Shown: positions 37,001-50,818 of the stretch, in pieces
Layout: each line of letters starts with the position of its first letter
Position numbering within the stretch: the first letter of the stretch is position 1
Assembly: GCF_014805625.2 (NCBI RefSeq)
Contig: NW_023998414.1
Coordinates: forward strand, 38,956,575-39,020,574
Reading direction: 5' to 3'
From: Glossina fuscipes
Taxonomy: Eukaryota > Arthropoda > Insecta > Diptera > Glossinidae
DNA length: 64,000 nt
Translations under genes and position numbers: made by a program
Notes under the pieces: model-generated
Told to the model about the DNA's origin: nothing
What the model saw: only the letters and a program-made list of their open reading frames with translations
The model's database searches: none

Positions 37001-38565
37001 GTTCCTAAGCTGTATATATCCTTTCCTCGTTTACTTGGGCTCCTCGTCTAAAACGTAAGGATAAGATTATATTCATTTTGCTAAAACACTTGTAACATCC
37101 AGAAGACAACCTGAGCGATTCCATCAACTACCAATACTCTTGATCAGCATCAAATTCTGCATTCTCAATTTAAGCTTTTCCGTCTGTCCACCGACATAAT
37201 CTCCGTAGCAAAAAAGTGTCTCAGCGTTTTAAAATTTGGCAACAAAATTGCAAGTTTGTTGCACTGCGCCAAAGATGCTTTGACAAATTTCATTCTGGAA
37301 ATTTCATTCTCGAAGAGGATCGTCGGGCTGAACGATAATGGCATTTTTCGGTCCATGCTGAGGAGTAACTAACATTTAAGGACAATGCAATTGCAAATGA
37401 ACTCTGAATTCATTATTCGACTACTGAGGTAGACATCAAACAACATCAAATCCAAATAATTTTTTTAAAATATATCCGCAATTTCCCGCCAACCTAATGT
37501 TTCCCAAATTATTGCTTTCTTTCGAATATAAAATGTTTAAGGGCTAGTGACGGCGAATCGAACGCTGTACTGCAACATGCCAGTAGGATTTATCTTCAAT
37601 CCGTAAGTTAAAGCAATCAATCCGTCCAATTGATTGTGTGTTAGCACTTTTGTCCTCTAAAATACCATACAGCTGTTTCAACAAGCATGATTGTAGGAGA
37701 GATTTACATTGCCGAGACGAGGTGACTTTAAATTGATTAAGATCTCTGACGGATAATTTAAGAAGATTTGCACTACACATCACTAATAGAGAGTGTTCGT
37801 AGATTGAATAAGCGAAGGAAGGAGATCGTATATATCCTCACTGTTTTCCGCAAAGCGAGTGTATTAACCCTGTCTCTTCTTAAACAAAGATTAATGAAAA
37901 CCCTTTCAAAAGCAGCCAAGAGGCCTTGAGTAACTAGTATATCTCTTACTAAAGAAACTATAGTTTATAACAGAGACGAGTGGAGATTAATATTTCAAAG
38001 GATTTGCAAGCAGCAGAAATGTCACATGGGTTATGTAAAGCAAATCTTACTAATATTTTGTACATAAAGCAGGTGAGAGCGAAAATTCTCTACCTTTTAA
38101 TTCGACAGATATGACTTTCCGACAACTGTGTTTGCCAAGCTTAAAAGAAGTCTTAAGAAACCAGATAAAGATGAGATAAATGTGGATCCACAGATCAAGT
38201 CCGAGACGTTATGTGAAGTAACTTTCCATTAGTGTTCCTCATATCAAAATGATATGAAAGAGTGCAACAAGCAGATGAAGTGAATATTTGGGATTAAAAA
38301 CATGACTTCTAAGAGGATCAAAAATTTCGATAGTTTCTGATCAAATCCACTCATTACACGCACAATTTCTATTACTTATAGTTTTTGGAAGAAAAAAGCT
38401 GGAACATCTTGACAAGATTGATTTCCTCAGAACCGATTTTAGCCAGGAAATAGAAACGCCATCGTTGTGGAGCCTTTGTTGATAAGCCAATGTTCATCTA
38501 TAGCTAAAACTATATATAAGTGGATAAGTTCGCGTCAACCAATCTTTTAAGGCATATATACATAC

Positions 38566-38598
<33 letters not shown>

Positions 38599-41500
38599 CG
38601 AATTAATCTCTAAGATAATTGAAAAACCATAAATGTATGTGTATGTTCACGTATATACATATATGGATTTAATGTAACGTGCGCAAGCGTAAGTATGTCC
38701 GTTGTTCATCCGCATTTATTAATATATATTTAAACATGTCCTTATGTTTAATATCAAAGTTATTATATTTTAGTTGTTATTATGATTATATTGCTTAATT
38801 GAAATGAATCCAAAGAATATTTTTGCTTGGACCCATTCATTCTTTATAGTATGTTGCTTTCGTTTAGTAAATCTGCACATGCACGTACATAAATGCAATG
38901 TACGCAACAAAACGTATAAAACTACGAACTCTACGTACTACATATGTATGTATGCACGTAATCGCAAACTATAGCATGTGTTTGTTTGTCACATATATAT
39001 ATATATAAATACGTGTAGAAAGCATGCTTCACACGTCGACGTGCACAGGCACACGAATACCCAACTACAACGAAAACTATGGTCCTTTGAAAAATGTTGA
39101 AAGACGATGAGACGGATTGGTTTGGGAATGAGTAGTAAGACTTAAGTTGTGCAAATAAAAAGACTGTACGTGTTGCATAGTCATTATGATTTAATTAATG
39201 AATTGTTTTTCTTTTCTTTCCCTTTTTTTTTTGTTTTTCTCGAGTTATTTTGCTGTATATTTGTTTTTTTCTTTTTTTTGTTTCACTTTGTTTTGAGTTG
39301 CAACGGCAGCAGTGGCAACAACAACAGCAACAACAACAACAATAACAAAAACAATAACTGAAGTGTTATTAATAACTATAAATAAGAGAATTTTATTGCA
39401 TTCTCTGCGAATTTTAGTTGCGGTAAAGTACAGTGGAGCTTTTTTATCAACGTAAGACGTAGCAGTTCTCCGCGATTGAAACTAATTTGAAAAATACTTT
39501 TGTTTGCTCTATTAGCATATGACTTCCAGCGTTGGAGCCATATCGGTTGTCCCACTGATCGACTGTCTATTGCCCTAAGAGCTCGAGGCCCTGAAAGATG
39601 ATACAAAGGGTCACCAAAAATAAAAATAAATAAATAAATAAATAAATAAAAAATAGTAAGAGATTCCGATAGGTTTTTCAATTGTTTGCATAAGGTCGCC
39701 TATTGCGTCTGCCTGTGGTTTGATAGATTTTGAAAATGATTTATGAAAATCATAATTGAAGTTCCGCATACATCAAAAGAAATTTATGAAAATATGAAAA
39801 TATGAAGTATGAAAATATTATTTCGACTATACGCAAGTGTATTTGTGTTAACCTAGACTCATCGTTTCTTCTCTTCGTCTTGCTCGGTATCTAAGCATTG
39901 CTTGCAACATTTTGTAAACAGTAGTATGTAGATAAAAAAAAAAGAAAAGAAAAGATGAATCTTAATGCGTATAAGCAGGCTTTAACTAAGAAACGTGAGT
40001 TGACTTTGATGTATTCCACGTAATCAATAAGACGCGGAAGTACAAGCGGTGAAGAGAACATTGTAGCTAAGTATGGGCGATAGTGATTACAAGCACACAC
40101 TGCACGTTCATCTTGAAAGTTTACTACCTTTGTTAGCCAACTATATAGTGTCGTAAATAAAAGAGGCTCCTGTGCAACGGCAACTTGCAAATAAACAATT
40201 GCACAAACATTTGTATATTGTTTCACAATTTTTTGCATAAGGAAAGCCACTGTAGCTATTTTCAATAATTTATTTAAAAATACATTTTCGGATTAATTTT
40301 GTTATAGGTAAGCTAGAAATGCTGATCGTTTCTTCTTTGTATATGCTTGCACTTAATCATTGTCTTGATCGGTGTCTGTACCTAACGCTAACTTATCGTA
40401 CAGGTCTTATTAAGTTTTATATGCACAATACATAGAATCGCTTTAAGTAGATCTACTTTTTCTTCTACATCGATCGGTTCCGAATAACTTTCTAAATCCA
40501 TTTAAGCCTGCCTGCTAGTCTGTCCGCCTGGTTGTTGCCTCTGTATTTTTGTATTGAACCTACAAGTCACAACTAGCAAGATGTTTAAGGAAATTTAGTA
40601 CAATGACATATTTTGAATCCTATTGAAAATGAATTCGATCGGAATATTTTTCCGACCACTTCCCAACTAATGTCTTATTTTGAAAGAGTTGTCATATAGA
40701 AAAAAAAAAAATGCGATTTTCAAAATTTCTCGATAAAAATTGCCGAGTAAAAGTGTTTCGGCATATTAGGTTGAGGTAAAAAATTTGGATCGGGCCGTTC
40801 CCGCGAAAACTAAGCCTTTACATGGCAAAAGGATCTAATTAAAATAGTCCATAAAAATAGTTGAGGATAAAAGGTAAGCGTAACAAATTTGGATCAAGTA
40901 CATCTATTTTTCGCACCACCGTCTATAAGAATTTTCGTGAGAAGTAAGGGTTTTTTTTTATTTATGAAAAAATTATCTTTTTTGATGTTCTGCGATGAAA
41001 ATCGATCCATAATACTAATTTGATGCAGAACTTAACTGTGCGAAATTTAGGCCAATTAGGTCTCTTTTCCTCTATCCCATTACTTTTAACTCAGGTGAAA
41101 ATGGATGAGAAGTCAGTCTTTATATGGAAAGAAAGTTTAATTTTTAGTTCTTTATAACGAAAATTGATGAATAATTGGTGAAGGCCTTGGAAAAGAAAAT
41201 TAATTTTGCTAAATTTTGACTAGTTCGTCCTCCACATAAGGCGCGGCCATGAGAAGCACACCTGAAACCTGTTGAAGACAAACCATAATTTTTGATATTT
41301 CACCATGAAAATGAGAGACGTAGTATAGGTTATTTAATAGCCGGCCTTGCCCGACTTTAAAGCTTTAAAGCTAGTTTTATGTTTTGCTTACCAATTAACA
41401 AAAGAGGTTTATTATTACGAATCGGTATTGTGCGTAACATTAAATTCATAATTAAAAAGTTGCTCTTTTTTGATATAAAACTATTGCGATATAATGTATT

Positions 41501-42100
41501 GTTCATTCATTTCCTAGTACACGGAGTGTTGTATTGGATTGTATATTGCATTGTATTTCTATTCCAAATATTATTATGTGCACCGAAGAAATTTGAGAAT
41601 GCTGAACCATAAGCGATATTAAATGAAAATTGTATACAAATGTACTAAATTATGATGAGGGCAACCAAAGGGTACCTAGCAGAGCATCAATCTATATTTA
41701 CGCGGCATGCAAAGGATCGCAAATTTGTAGGAAAATGAGTGACGCATAAGATGTATGCGAGAGAGGGGGAAAAATCGAAAACATATGAATTAAAGTCTTA
41801 GTGGAACGAGGCAGTAAAAATTGGGCCGTTAGACACGATAAGTTGACCTTGCTTCACGACCTTGCTTGTGAAATCACGCAAAGAAACGCATGCTAAGTAT
41901 AAGTTGAAAACATTTCTGCTTGGATAGGCATAATCAGATTTTATCGAATCTCTTCGGCAATTGCGAATAAATTGAAAATTATCTTGATTATCTAAGGAGG
42001 TAATCTACAACGAGCCAGGAAAATGAGTAAAATATATTACTAGTAATTGATAATATCTTAAAGAAATCTCATTATCCGTTGACAATAAAGGAAAAAAAAC
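37001..42100. other. Spacer with a few moderately long frames
   Basis: Minus-strand frames lie at 37165-37356, 37544-37783, 39376-39681 and 39891-40265. The last is the longest open frame in the window (124 residues) but begins at TTG, has no recognised domain and ends in a phenylalanine-rich hydrophobic part. The 39376 frame crosses an (AAAT)n run near 39627-39650. A (TA)n-rich piece lies at 38549-38598 and (CAA)n near 39316-39357. 40.7-41.3 kb shows vague internal similarity (AAATTTGGATC twice, GAGGTAAAA/GAGGATAAAA) that could be an old decayed repeat. Confidence 0.45.
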
Positions 42101-42608
42101 CTAAAACGTTTTTTTTTTTTTTTTTTTTTTTTTTGCGGAACTAATATATAATTTTAGTAAATAATGATCGAGATCTAAAACAGTAAGATGTTGACGAAAA
42201 CATTTCACTATATCGAGTTGGAATATCATATCGATCAAATAAACATATATACATATATATGTTAAGGTATTGAATAATTTTTTATGTATAGGTGTGTTTC
42301 GGTAGGGGGGCAGCAAAAGAAAAATTTCATTTAATCTATGAGAGAAACAAATATTCTTGTGAAATGTAAAAGATATTTGTGTGATTGTCATAACAACTTT
42401 CATCGACCATTTACACGTTTAATCATTTTCGCAAACGCAATCATAAAGTAATTATTATAGACAGTTGCCTACATATAGATATAAATAAATACGTTCGGGG
42501 CTTGTGTGCCTTTATTTGCAAGAGTAAAAGTGTTGAATAGCAAATGTGCGACAATTGTCAGTTTTAGTGGTAACGACAACAATTGTGCAGCGATTTACAA
42601 ACACACGT

Positions 42609-42615
<7 letters not shown>

Positions 42616-42642
<27 letters not shown>
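42616..42642. repeat. (TA)n microsatellite
   Basis: About 12 TA units preceded by CACACGTACACATACA. Confidence 0.9.
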
Positions 42643-42647
<5 letters not shown>

Positions 42648-42777
42648 CAACCTCACCATCGACTAACGTACGACACATCGCTTGCAACCATTTATTAAGC
42701 CAATGGGACGCTGTGTCGAGTACTGTCAAGTCAAATGTTATATGAATCTATATTTGTGTTGTGTTCCATATATATGT

Positions 42778-42778
42778 G

Positions 42779-42815
<37 letters not shown>
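42778..42815. repeat. (GT)n microsatellite
   Basis: About 17 GT units, followed by CTGTTTGTCTGTCTC. Confidence 0.9.
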
Positions 42816-42816
<1 letters not shown>

Positions 42817-44390
42817 TGTTTGTCTGTCTCTACGAATAAGTATGTATATATAAAACTGACAAAAATGAGATTTGAGAATTGTTCACATATGTGTGTGGGA
42901 GCGTATGCTTGCTTGGTTATGCGTTTGTAACAGCGATGACAGTGTGCTTGATGAACGTGTTTCGTCATCATGCCATAAAGCGACCTCGTATTCTTTTACT
43001 TATAAAGATATGTAAAAATATGCACGCATATATACATACATACATATCAACACGTATACATTTATGCATATTGCGTGAATTGAGTAATTGAGTCGTTTCT
43101 ACCCTGTAAACCCTGAATAATAACAAGTTTCGTCCATTTTCCAACGTACAGACAATCACTCGTATATATACATATATTTATATACATATATATACAAATA
43201 CGTATGCATATGCATCACAATTTTTGTAACGTTTCTCGTTCTTCGTTTTTGCAGCCTTACCAGACTTTATACCGTTATACAATCGCACACCACTTTATCT
43301 GTTTTGAATGAAAGCGTGAAACCCATCTTCAACACTTGACGTTTGTGTCATCGTTAAACATTTGTTATTGCTATTATAGCAGTTGTTGTAGTCGCTTTTT
43401 CTTTAGTTTTCAATAAAAAAATCATACTGCAATTAGTAAAAGTGCTTAAACTCTGAGTGCTTAACTGCGAATGCGTGCACACGTATGTGCGTACCTCAAT
43501 AAATATGTATTCGTTTGAATATGTAATTGGAAGCAAGTGTTGAGTGAATATTATTTTTCAATATTTTCCTTCTTTTTTTTGTTTTTTTTTGTTTTTAGCT
43601 AAATAAATTTTGCTTACAAACAAACTGCATATATAAAGATACGTATGCATAAAAATCATTTGAAACGATGCTATGCTATGATAAGTCATCGGAATTTTTT
43701 TAATCAAGTACTAGAAAGCTACCAAAGCAAAAACAATATGTAAATTTAAACGACTGCGATACTCTTAAAGTGTTGATATATATATATGTATATATATCAG
43801 TTTATCAACTATAACAAAGAAATTTTACAAATGCTACAAATGCTACAAATGTAGGTCAATAATATGATCATACATTTTGCATATATCGAATTTGACAAAA
43901 AGTTTTACATATCATTTTCATCGCTCTAAGATTTAAGAAGAGAGGATAGATAGATAGGTAGATAGATATTCGAATCTAGTGCTGCTGTTGAAAACTGCAT
44001 ATAACTCAATTATTAGCCAAGATGTCTTAATATGTAATCAAGTTTATTTTTAGCGAAATAATACTTTTAGGGAATGCGAGTGAGTCGCTGTAATTCAATC
44101 GCCAGTGCGATATTCGAAATATTGGATCAATGGTTTGAGAAAGATTCTAACTGTGTCTATCCGTACAAGCAGTTTTGTTCGTTTGTTTCGATTTATATAA
44201 TCTACACTTTGCTTAAAAAGTTAAACGGTGCACAACTTTCTTTGACATCTCATAAATATTTAATATCGGATTTATGTGTTTTAGTGTGAAAACTTATTCA
44301 AAATCAAACTTAGTTTTACCACATCGCAGTTTCGTTAAATCTTCGATTTCAACAATTAATTCAACTTAAAGTTATACTCAGTCTTCCACG

Positions 44391-44415
44391 TTGTTGTTGT
44401 TGTTGTTGTTGTTGT
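44391..44415. repeat. (TTG)n trinucleotide array
   Basis: Eight uninterrupted TTG units. Read on the minus strand it gives poly-asparagine, which accounts for the frame 44378-44560. Confidence 0.9.
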
Positions 44416-45453
44416 CCAAGTGAAAGTCAAAGTGTACAATGTACAATCTACAGCATTTGATAGGTTTACCATACTTGCGAGTCGAAAAAAAAAAAAAAAA
44501 ATTGCATAAGTTCTTGGCCCAAATTGTGTCTTGCCCCAATCTATAAAAAAAAGTAATCAAATAAAGTTAACGCATTTTATTTACATACCTATATATATAA
44601 TTCTTAGATGATATTGAAAACAGAGAATAAACTCAAAATGTCATTCGATTGGCAATATCTACAAATGTATGGATATATGGGATGAAACCTGTGCAATGTG
44701 CAATGGGCAGTAATCCTAAATTTCTAATATGCGGACTAAGTTATGAAATAATTTTTCGCATTTAAATGCTAACTCCTTTCAGAATCAAAGCAACAAATCG
44801 GATTAGAAATCTTATTCGAATAAAAATATAAGATAAGAGACATAAGAAGAATACAAAAATAATAGTTGACAGTATTTCTTAGGAACGAAAGTAGTACGAA
44901 ATACGACATGGAACGAAGATACAAAGCGAAAGTACAGAACTTTGGACGGTATTATGCCGCTTCCCAATTCAAGGCAAGCTTAATATTCTCAGTTGAATTC
45001 AACAAAAAATTTGCATTATATTAGGCTTCGATTAATACTATATTTCAGTCATTCAGGTCATTTCAATCGCACTATTGTATGGTTTTAGTATTCATAGCCA
45101 TTGCTGGAACTTGATAGAGATACTTTTGATTAAGTATTGAAAAATAAAAGAAATGAAGAAGTGCAGCGTGGGTATCTGCTTGCGCGTTACGACAACGGTG
45201 TCTGGCGGCCTTGGTGCATAAGATAATTCGATATATCGAGTAGTCGCCTTCATTTGAGCACCGAACTCACCTCACAGGACCATATTGTTGCACGTGTTTG
45301 GTGACTTCTCCACAGACTACTATCCCTCGTCTTTACATGACGTACTAATTAATTAAAATAAATTATAATTCGCTCTGTTTATTTCTATGCGTTTTCGTCC
45401 ATGCAACCTATGTGTTTTTTTTTTTTTTTTGTTTTTCATTATTTCTTTCTTCA

Positions 45454-45950
45454 AATTTTATCGAAAAAGTTTGCCGAAAGTGAAGCGAGTTGTCTTCGTG
45501 TCCTTCACATTTTTCTTCTTTTTTTTTTTTGAAGTGGAAATGCATAATGTGTCTAAGATTTGTACAATATTGAAACTTATTTTTAGTTATTATTATTAGT
45601 GAGCTCTATTCTTACAAACCCACTTACGTTACAAGCCCACTACTATTTAATCTAAAATATAAGAATAAAATACATTTTTTTTGGGTTTTTCTTCTTTGAT
45701 TTTTTTACACTTAAGCTTATTAAAATAAAATAAGATGAAAAAAAAATGAAAGTAAGGCAAGAGAAATTATTCCCAGCAAAGTTGAATACTTCAACTTGAA
45801 CAAGAAGAAGAAGAAGAAGAAAGAAAATTTTGGAATGATTTCTGTTATTATTCCATCCCACGAAACATTTAAAGGCGACGGTATATTCAATTCATTTTTC
45901 TGCTTGCAACATTCATAGCCAACTCTTAGAATTATCTCATTGTTTATACG
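45454..45950 (+). repeat. Left arm of a ~0.5-kb inverted repeat
   Basis: This segment reappears in reverse complement at 48911-49367. Shared landmarks include TTTGCCGAAAGTGAAGCGAG, GAAGTGGAAATGCATAATGT, CAAACCCACTTACGTTACAA, TTACACTTAAGCTTATTAAA, an AAG array, and GGTATATTCAATTCATTTTT. About 95 bp at the outer end are essentially identical, and overall identity is roughly 90-93% by eye outside small indels. The left arm carries 37 bp (45566-45602) absent from the right arm. Frames 45387-45599 and 45652-45861 overlap it but have no coding features beyond homopolymers. Confidence 0.93.
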
Positions 45951-48910
45951 ACATATATTATTGTGCAGCCTACGATACTTATATGACTTGTGTTTACGTG
46001 TACGTCAACGCAGTCACATATAGTCAAATATTACGGAATTATAGGATTGGAACCGTTACAACAAAACGAAAAAACTATTAAATCTGGAATCCAGGAGACA
46101 CTCTATTATTCTACTTATCCAAGGTTGACCAGAAATTTTTGGTTTTTTTTAAACGCTTGTCAAAATTGAGAGAAAGCAATGCTTTTCTAAACAATCGTCC
46201 GCGAACGGCTGTTAAGTATTATTGTCAATCTGTTTGTGTTACATTTAATACACATACATAGAACTATGTATATCTTCTCGCCAAGATGACGTATGAAATT
46301 GATTCAACGATGCTTCTCTATTCGTTTGCCTGTTGCTGAAAATCAAGAAAAATTGCAACTTGGCATAAATATTTTTTGGTTGATTTTCATAGCTGGGGTA
46401 TGAAAATCGAAATAAATCATTCAAGAGACTCGTTTGCAAACAATGCATTTAGGAGACATCAACTCCAGTTTAGTAAGTAATACATTTATGTTATTTATAT
46501 ATTTATTAGTCCTAGGAAAGGACTCTGCCTCTGCCTAACTTATATGCAGTTAGTGCAAAAATTCAATATATATTGACCGATCTTATCTATGATAGGTATG
46601 CGAAATTCGTTGTACCATGAATATGCATAATTGTCTCACTTATTTATGTTTCCTATTCTTGATGTTTTTGTTTTTTCTTCACACTGCCATAGTTGTTTTG
46701 ATAACAATCTCGTATAATTCCATCAATTATAAGTTTCTTCTTATAAAACCTTTTCTCGTAAAGAAAATAATCAACCAAAAATATATATATTCTGTTTGTA
46801 TATATATATATATATATAATTTTTTTATTTTTTATTTTAAACGGTAAATCTGGTAATAAGAGTGAAAAAAAGTGGTTGAAAAACAACAGTGGTTGAAACA
46901 GGAAATTGAGAAAATTGCAACATCCGTTGGACTTTCATCTCTATTCAAGTTTTCTTATTGTGTTTTTTTTTTTTGATTTTGTTGTTTTTTATTTTTTAAT
47001 TTTTTTTTTTTTTTGTTACATATACATTCATTTTTCTTTTCTTGCATGTGTATCGCCTCCACCAACTGTAGTCATCATCAACGTCATCAAAGTTTTGCAT
47101 TGCTAGGCAACCTAGCAATTCAAGTTGATTTGCGGCGAAGAATTCAATTGGGGTCAACATTATGGTCGATTTTTGTTTCTTTTTTTTTTTTTTTTTTCTA
47201 TGACTTTTCTTTGGTTTTTGTTTTTCCCTTCTTTTTGTGTTGTTTAATTTTTTTTTTCTTTCGTTTACTCTGTGTCCTGCAGTTGATGACGATGTTGATG
47301 ATGATGATGATGATGATGACGATGATGATGATGATGATAATGATGATGATGGTGATCGACTGAGTAGATGTAATTAAATCATGAAATTAATTTGAAAAAA
47401 TATGCTGTTGGTGAAGTGGTTTTTAATTGCTAAAATCGATTGACTCTAGAGAGATGAAGATAAGATTTCTCCATTTTTTCTTTTCTTTTTTTTTTGTTTT
47501 TTCTCTACTCTCTGTTTCTCTCCTTTTATTCTTAATTTGTTTTAATTTTTCGTTATTTTTTTTTTTTTTTTTTTGTTTTTTTTTATTGGGTTTTCTTTTT
47601 ATTAGTATTGTTGCTCTTGTAGAGACAAGAAGGCACAAGAAGATTCTGTGGCAAATGCAAGCCATTCAACCAAAAGAAAAATGAATGATTTTAACGAGGA
47701 GGGGTTGAAAAGAATTTCTGTTCTTATTATTTCCTGAATGATGATGCATTTCCTGTACGTTAATTATTGTTAAGAATATAACTAAAAAACTTGTTAATTC
47801 TATACATAAAAACCTAAGGTAATGAAGGAAATCCTTTTTAAATATTTCAACATTTTTTTTTTTTTTTTTTTTTTGTTTTTGATTTCATTCCTACTTTTGA
47901 ATTTATTTTGTTGAATATTTAAAGAGAACTAAAATTGTGCTTTGCAAATCTAATGTAAACATTCTTTAATTCTGGTCTATTGTCAATCCGTTAGAGTCAA
48001 TACCTATGCTTTCCGCCCGCCATCCGCATCAACAATGTTATAGCCGAGGCTTTATGAGTTAAAAGCAAAAATCATTTCCAAACTTTTTAGCGCAAAAAAT
48101 TTTTTTTTCCCGGCGATTACATGAAAAAAGGTATTGTTGTGAAAAGAATCAATCAATCACTGTTAGATTTGTCACAAAACAAATAAATATTCGCTTAAAG
48201 AAACCCCGTAATTTAGATCTTAATGCGCGGTGAGTTTTGAAAAGCGACTTCTGTGGTGTGAAACGCCTCTACCTACGCAAGAGCGAACACTTCTAATCAC
48301 GTCTTCAGAAATCGAATTGAGAAAAAAACCGCAAATATCGTCTATATACAATTATTTGTAATAAAGCACTTTCTATGTAACTTTGTGTAAACTACGTAAC
48401 TATGCAACTAGGGCTACGGACATTCTGAAATCAGCTACAGAAAGTAATACTAATTTAATAACTTTATTAAAAAACGCTAAGCTTTATGTTTAATCTTTTT
48501 TTTTTTTTTCTCGAAAATCGAGCGGATCGCCTATGTTACTGCTGCTGAATTCGTGTTCTTTTTCCTTTAAGAATGTTCTTTATTAGTATTTTATTATTGT
48601 TATTATTCGTATTATTGTTATTGTAAACAATTTACGACCATTGAGTTGTTGATCGAGACCCTTATAATAATATTCATAACGTATTCGTGCAAAGAGTTTA
48701 ACTCTCATAATTTGTGAATTCTATAGAAAACTTCGGAATTTCGCTCTGTTTATACGGAGTGTATTCACCAGTTAAGGTACATGGAAAATTTGTCACATTT
48801 TCAGTTTTAGTTACCTGAACATTTACCTAAGTTCGCGTATTCATAAACCATGAGTGGTGTTAGCAGAGCCAGCTAGACAAACAAACATTTAGTTGTCTCT
48901 GCTATTCGTT
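45951..48910. other. Spacer between inverted-repeat arms
   Basis: About 2.96 kb. It holds a marked cluster of poly-T tracts between about 46950 and 47900 and a (GAT)n array. The frames found here (46617-46847, 46906-47106, 47013-47363, 47427-47684) are dominated by F/FF and MMM translations of these tracts, so no transposase or other gene is supported inside the inverted repeat. Confidence 0.6.
47284..47356. repeat. (GAT)n trinucleotide array
   Basis: About 24 GAT/GAC/AAT trinucleotides in tandem, encoding poly-Met, poly-Asp or poly-stop by frame. Confidence 0.9.
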
Positions 48911-49367
48911 ATATAAGCAACAAGACAATTCTAAGAAATCGCTCTGAATATTGCAAACAGAAAAATGAATTGAATATACCGTCGCCTTAAAATGTTTCGT
49001 GGGATGGAATAATAACAAAAATCAGTCCAAAATTTTCGTTTTACTTCTTCTTCTTGTTCAAGTTGAAGTATTTAACTTTATTGCGAATAATTTCTCTTCC
49101 CTTACATTTTTTCTTTATCTTATTCTATTTTAATAAGCTTAAGTGTAAAAAAATCAAAAAAGAAAAACCTAAAAAAATGTATTTTATTCTTATACTTTAG
49201 ATTAAATATTAGTGGGCTTGTAACGTAAGTGGGTTTGTAAGAGTAGAGCGTACAAATCTTAGACACATTATGCATTTCCACTTCAAAAAAAAAAAAAAGA
49301 AGAAAAATGTGAAGGACACGAAGACAACTCGCTTCACTTTCGGCAAACTTTTCCGATAAAGTTTTAA
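48911..49367 (-). repeat. Right arm of a ~0.5-kb inverted repeat
   Basis: Reverse complement of 45454-45950. Similarity fades past ATATAAGCAA at the inner edge and past AAAGTTTTAA at the outer edge. The arm lacks the 37-bp segment present in the left arm, joining TTTGTAC directly to GCTCTACTC when read in the left-arm direction. No terminal inverted repeats within the arm or target-site duplication could be confirmed by eye. Confidence 0.93.
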
Positions 49368-50673
49368 TGGTTAAAAAATGTTAAAGAAACACCTGACATT
49401 CAATTACTTATTATATTTTTCGCAATCCCTCCCCAGACCGATGTAGAAACTTGATAGTTGCCATATATTTTAGAATCGATTCAGAGGATCATATTATAAA
49501 ATCGTCATAATACGAAAATGAAATTTGTTTTTCGCTCACTCGTCAACTCGCCGATTATTCTATGATATTGAACTAAAGGGTTATGTCATTCTGTTAATAA
49601 TGCCTTTGTCATGGAATGCAAAGCTTGCGTTTCCACGACATATCCTCTAATGTGTTTATTATAAGTGATTAAAGACTCTGTGCAAAACGTGTGTGACTCT
49701 GTTCCCCTAGTTTGCCTTCCAAGCGTTGCTGGTGTAGTAAACAGAGCATTAGACAGAGCATAGCTCATTGAAATTAATGCAGATTCTTCGATACTTTTCT
49801 AAATCGAAAATCTCTCCAAATAGCGCCAATCAATAAGTCGTTCATGTTGTTTCCAAGTGTGAGCAAAACAATTTTCTTACGTCGAAACTTTCACGCAAAA
49901 CAGTGACTGCACGAAAACACTACATTTTGATATCTTTGTAAGATCTCTTGCTATTTCATTTGTCAATTATTGAGAATACCTTTCAGTATTACACTACTTT
50001 ATTACTCTACTGAGTTTGCACAGTATTTTTTTCCCATCGACGAAAGACTTAAAAATTTTTCTAAAATCCTTTTGAAAGTCCGCGGAAAAGATTTACACAA
50101 AAAAGGCATCACCTTCAAAATCCTAATAGAATCAAAGTTCAGAAATACAAGGGAAAAAAAAAGAAAACTTTCTTTTGTATCATAGTGTATTAGAGAATAA
50201 ATCAATTTTTTCGATTACAAATGTCGTTTATATTTTCGATTAACTATTTAGCGGGAGACAAAGCGAAAGGGGATAACAATATCTGCGCAAGATGAAAGAA
50301 GATAAAAGGAATAGTCAGCCAAAGGAAATTGAGAATATTGCATGGACAACGGTATTAGCCGCGATGACAATGATCGCCCAATAATGTACATAATGATAAG
50401 CGGATAATTTTTATTTTAAGACCTTGGAAGAGTGAAGCACAAACACAGCTTAAGTACCGTGAAAATTGAGTGATGGCGGGATGGGTGAATGGATGAGTGA
50501 ATATATTTCCAATAAATTTACTTTACAAGCGTGAATCGATGTTGTCCACATCCGCTTATAATGAATACAAATGTAAATATTATTTAATAATGTACAAATT
50601 ATTGAAATGAGTTTGTATATCTGTAATCGTTTTTGTTTGTGTTTATTTCTCATATTTTATTGCACTTATTTCT

Positions 50674-50818
<145 letters not shown>

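Larger units (their letters stand above)
42101..45453. other. Spacer rich in microsatellites, no gene supported
   Basis: Poly-T at 42109-42134, (TA)n at 42616-42642, (GT)n at 42778-42815, a 9-bp ACAAATGCT triplication near 43826-43851, (TTG)n at 44391-44415 and poly-A near 44486-44501. Frames crossing 42506-43159 are overlapping artefacts of these arrays. 44074-44289 is an ATG-started 71-residue frame without a recognised domain. Confidence 0.5.

Noticed and set aside
39891..40265. Longest frame in the window, 124 residues, minus strand
   Set aside because: It begins at TTG, has no recognised domain, and a frame of this length is within chance expectation for the number of frames scanned at this AT content.
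47013..47363. 116-codon frame with FFFF and MMMMM blocks
   Set aside because: It is generated by poly-T and (GAT)n.
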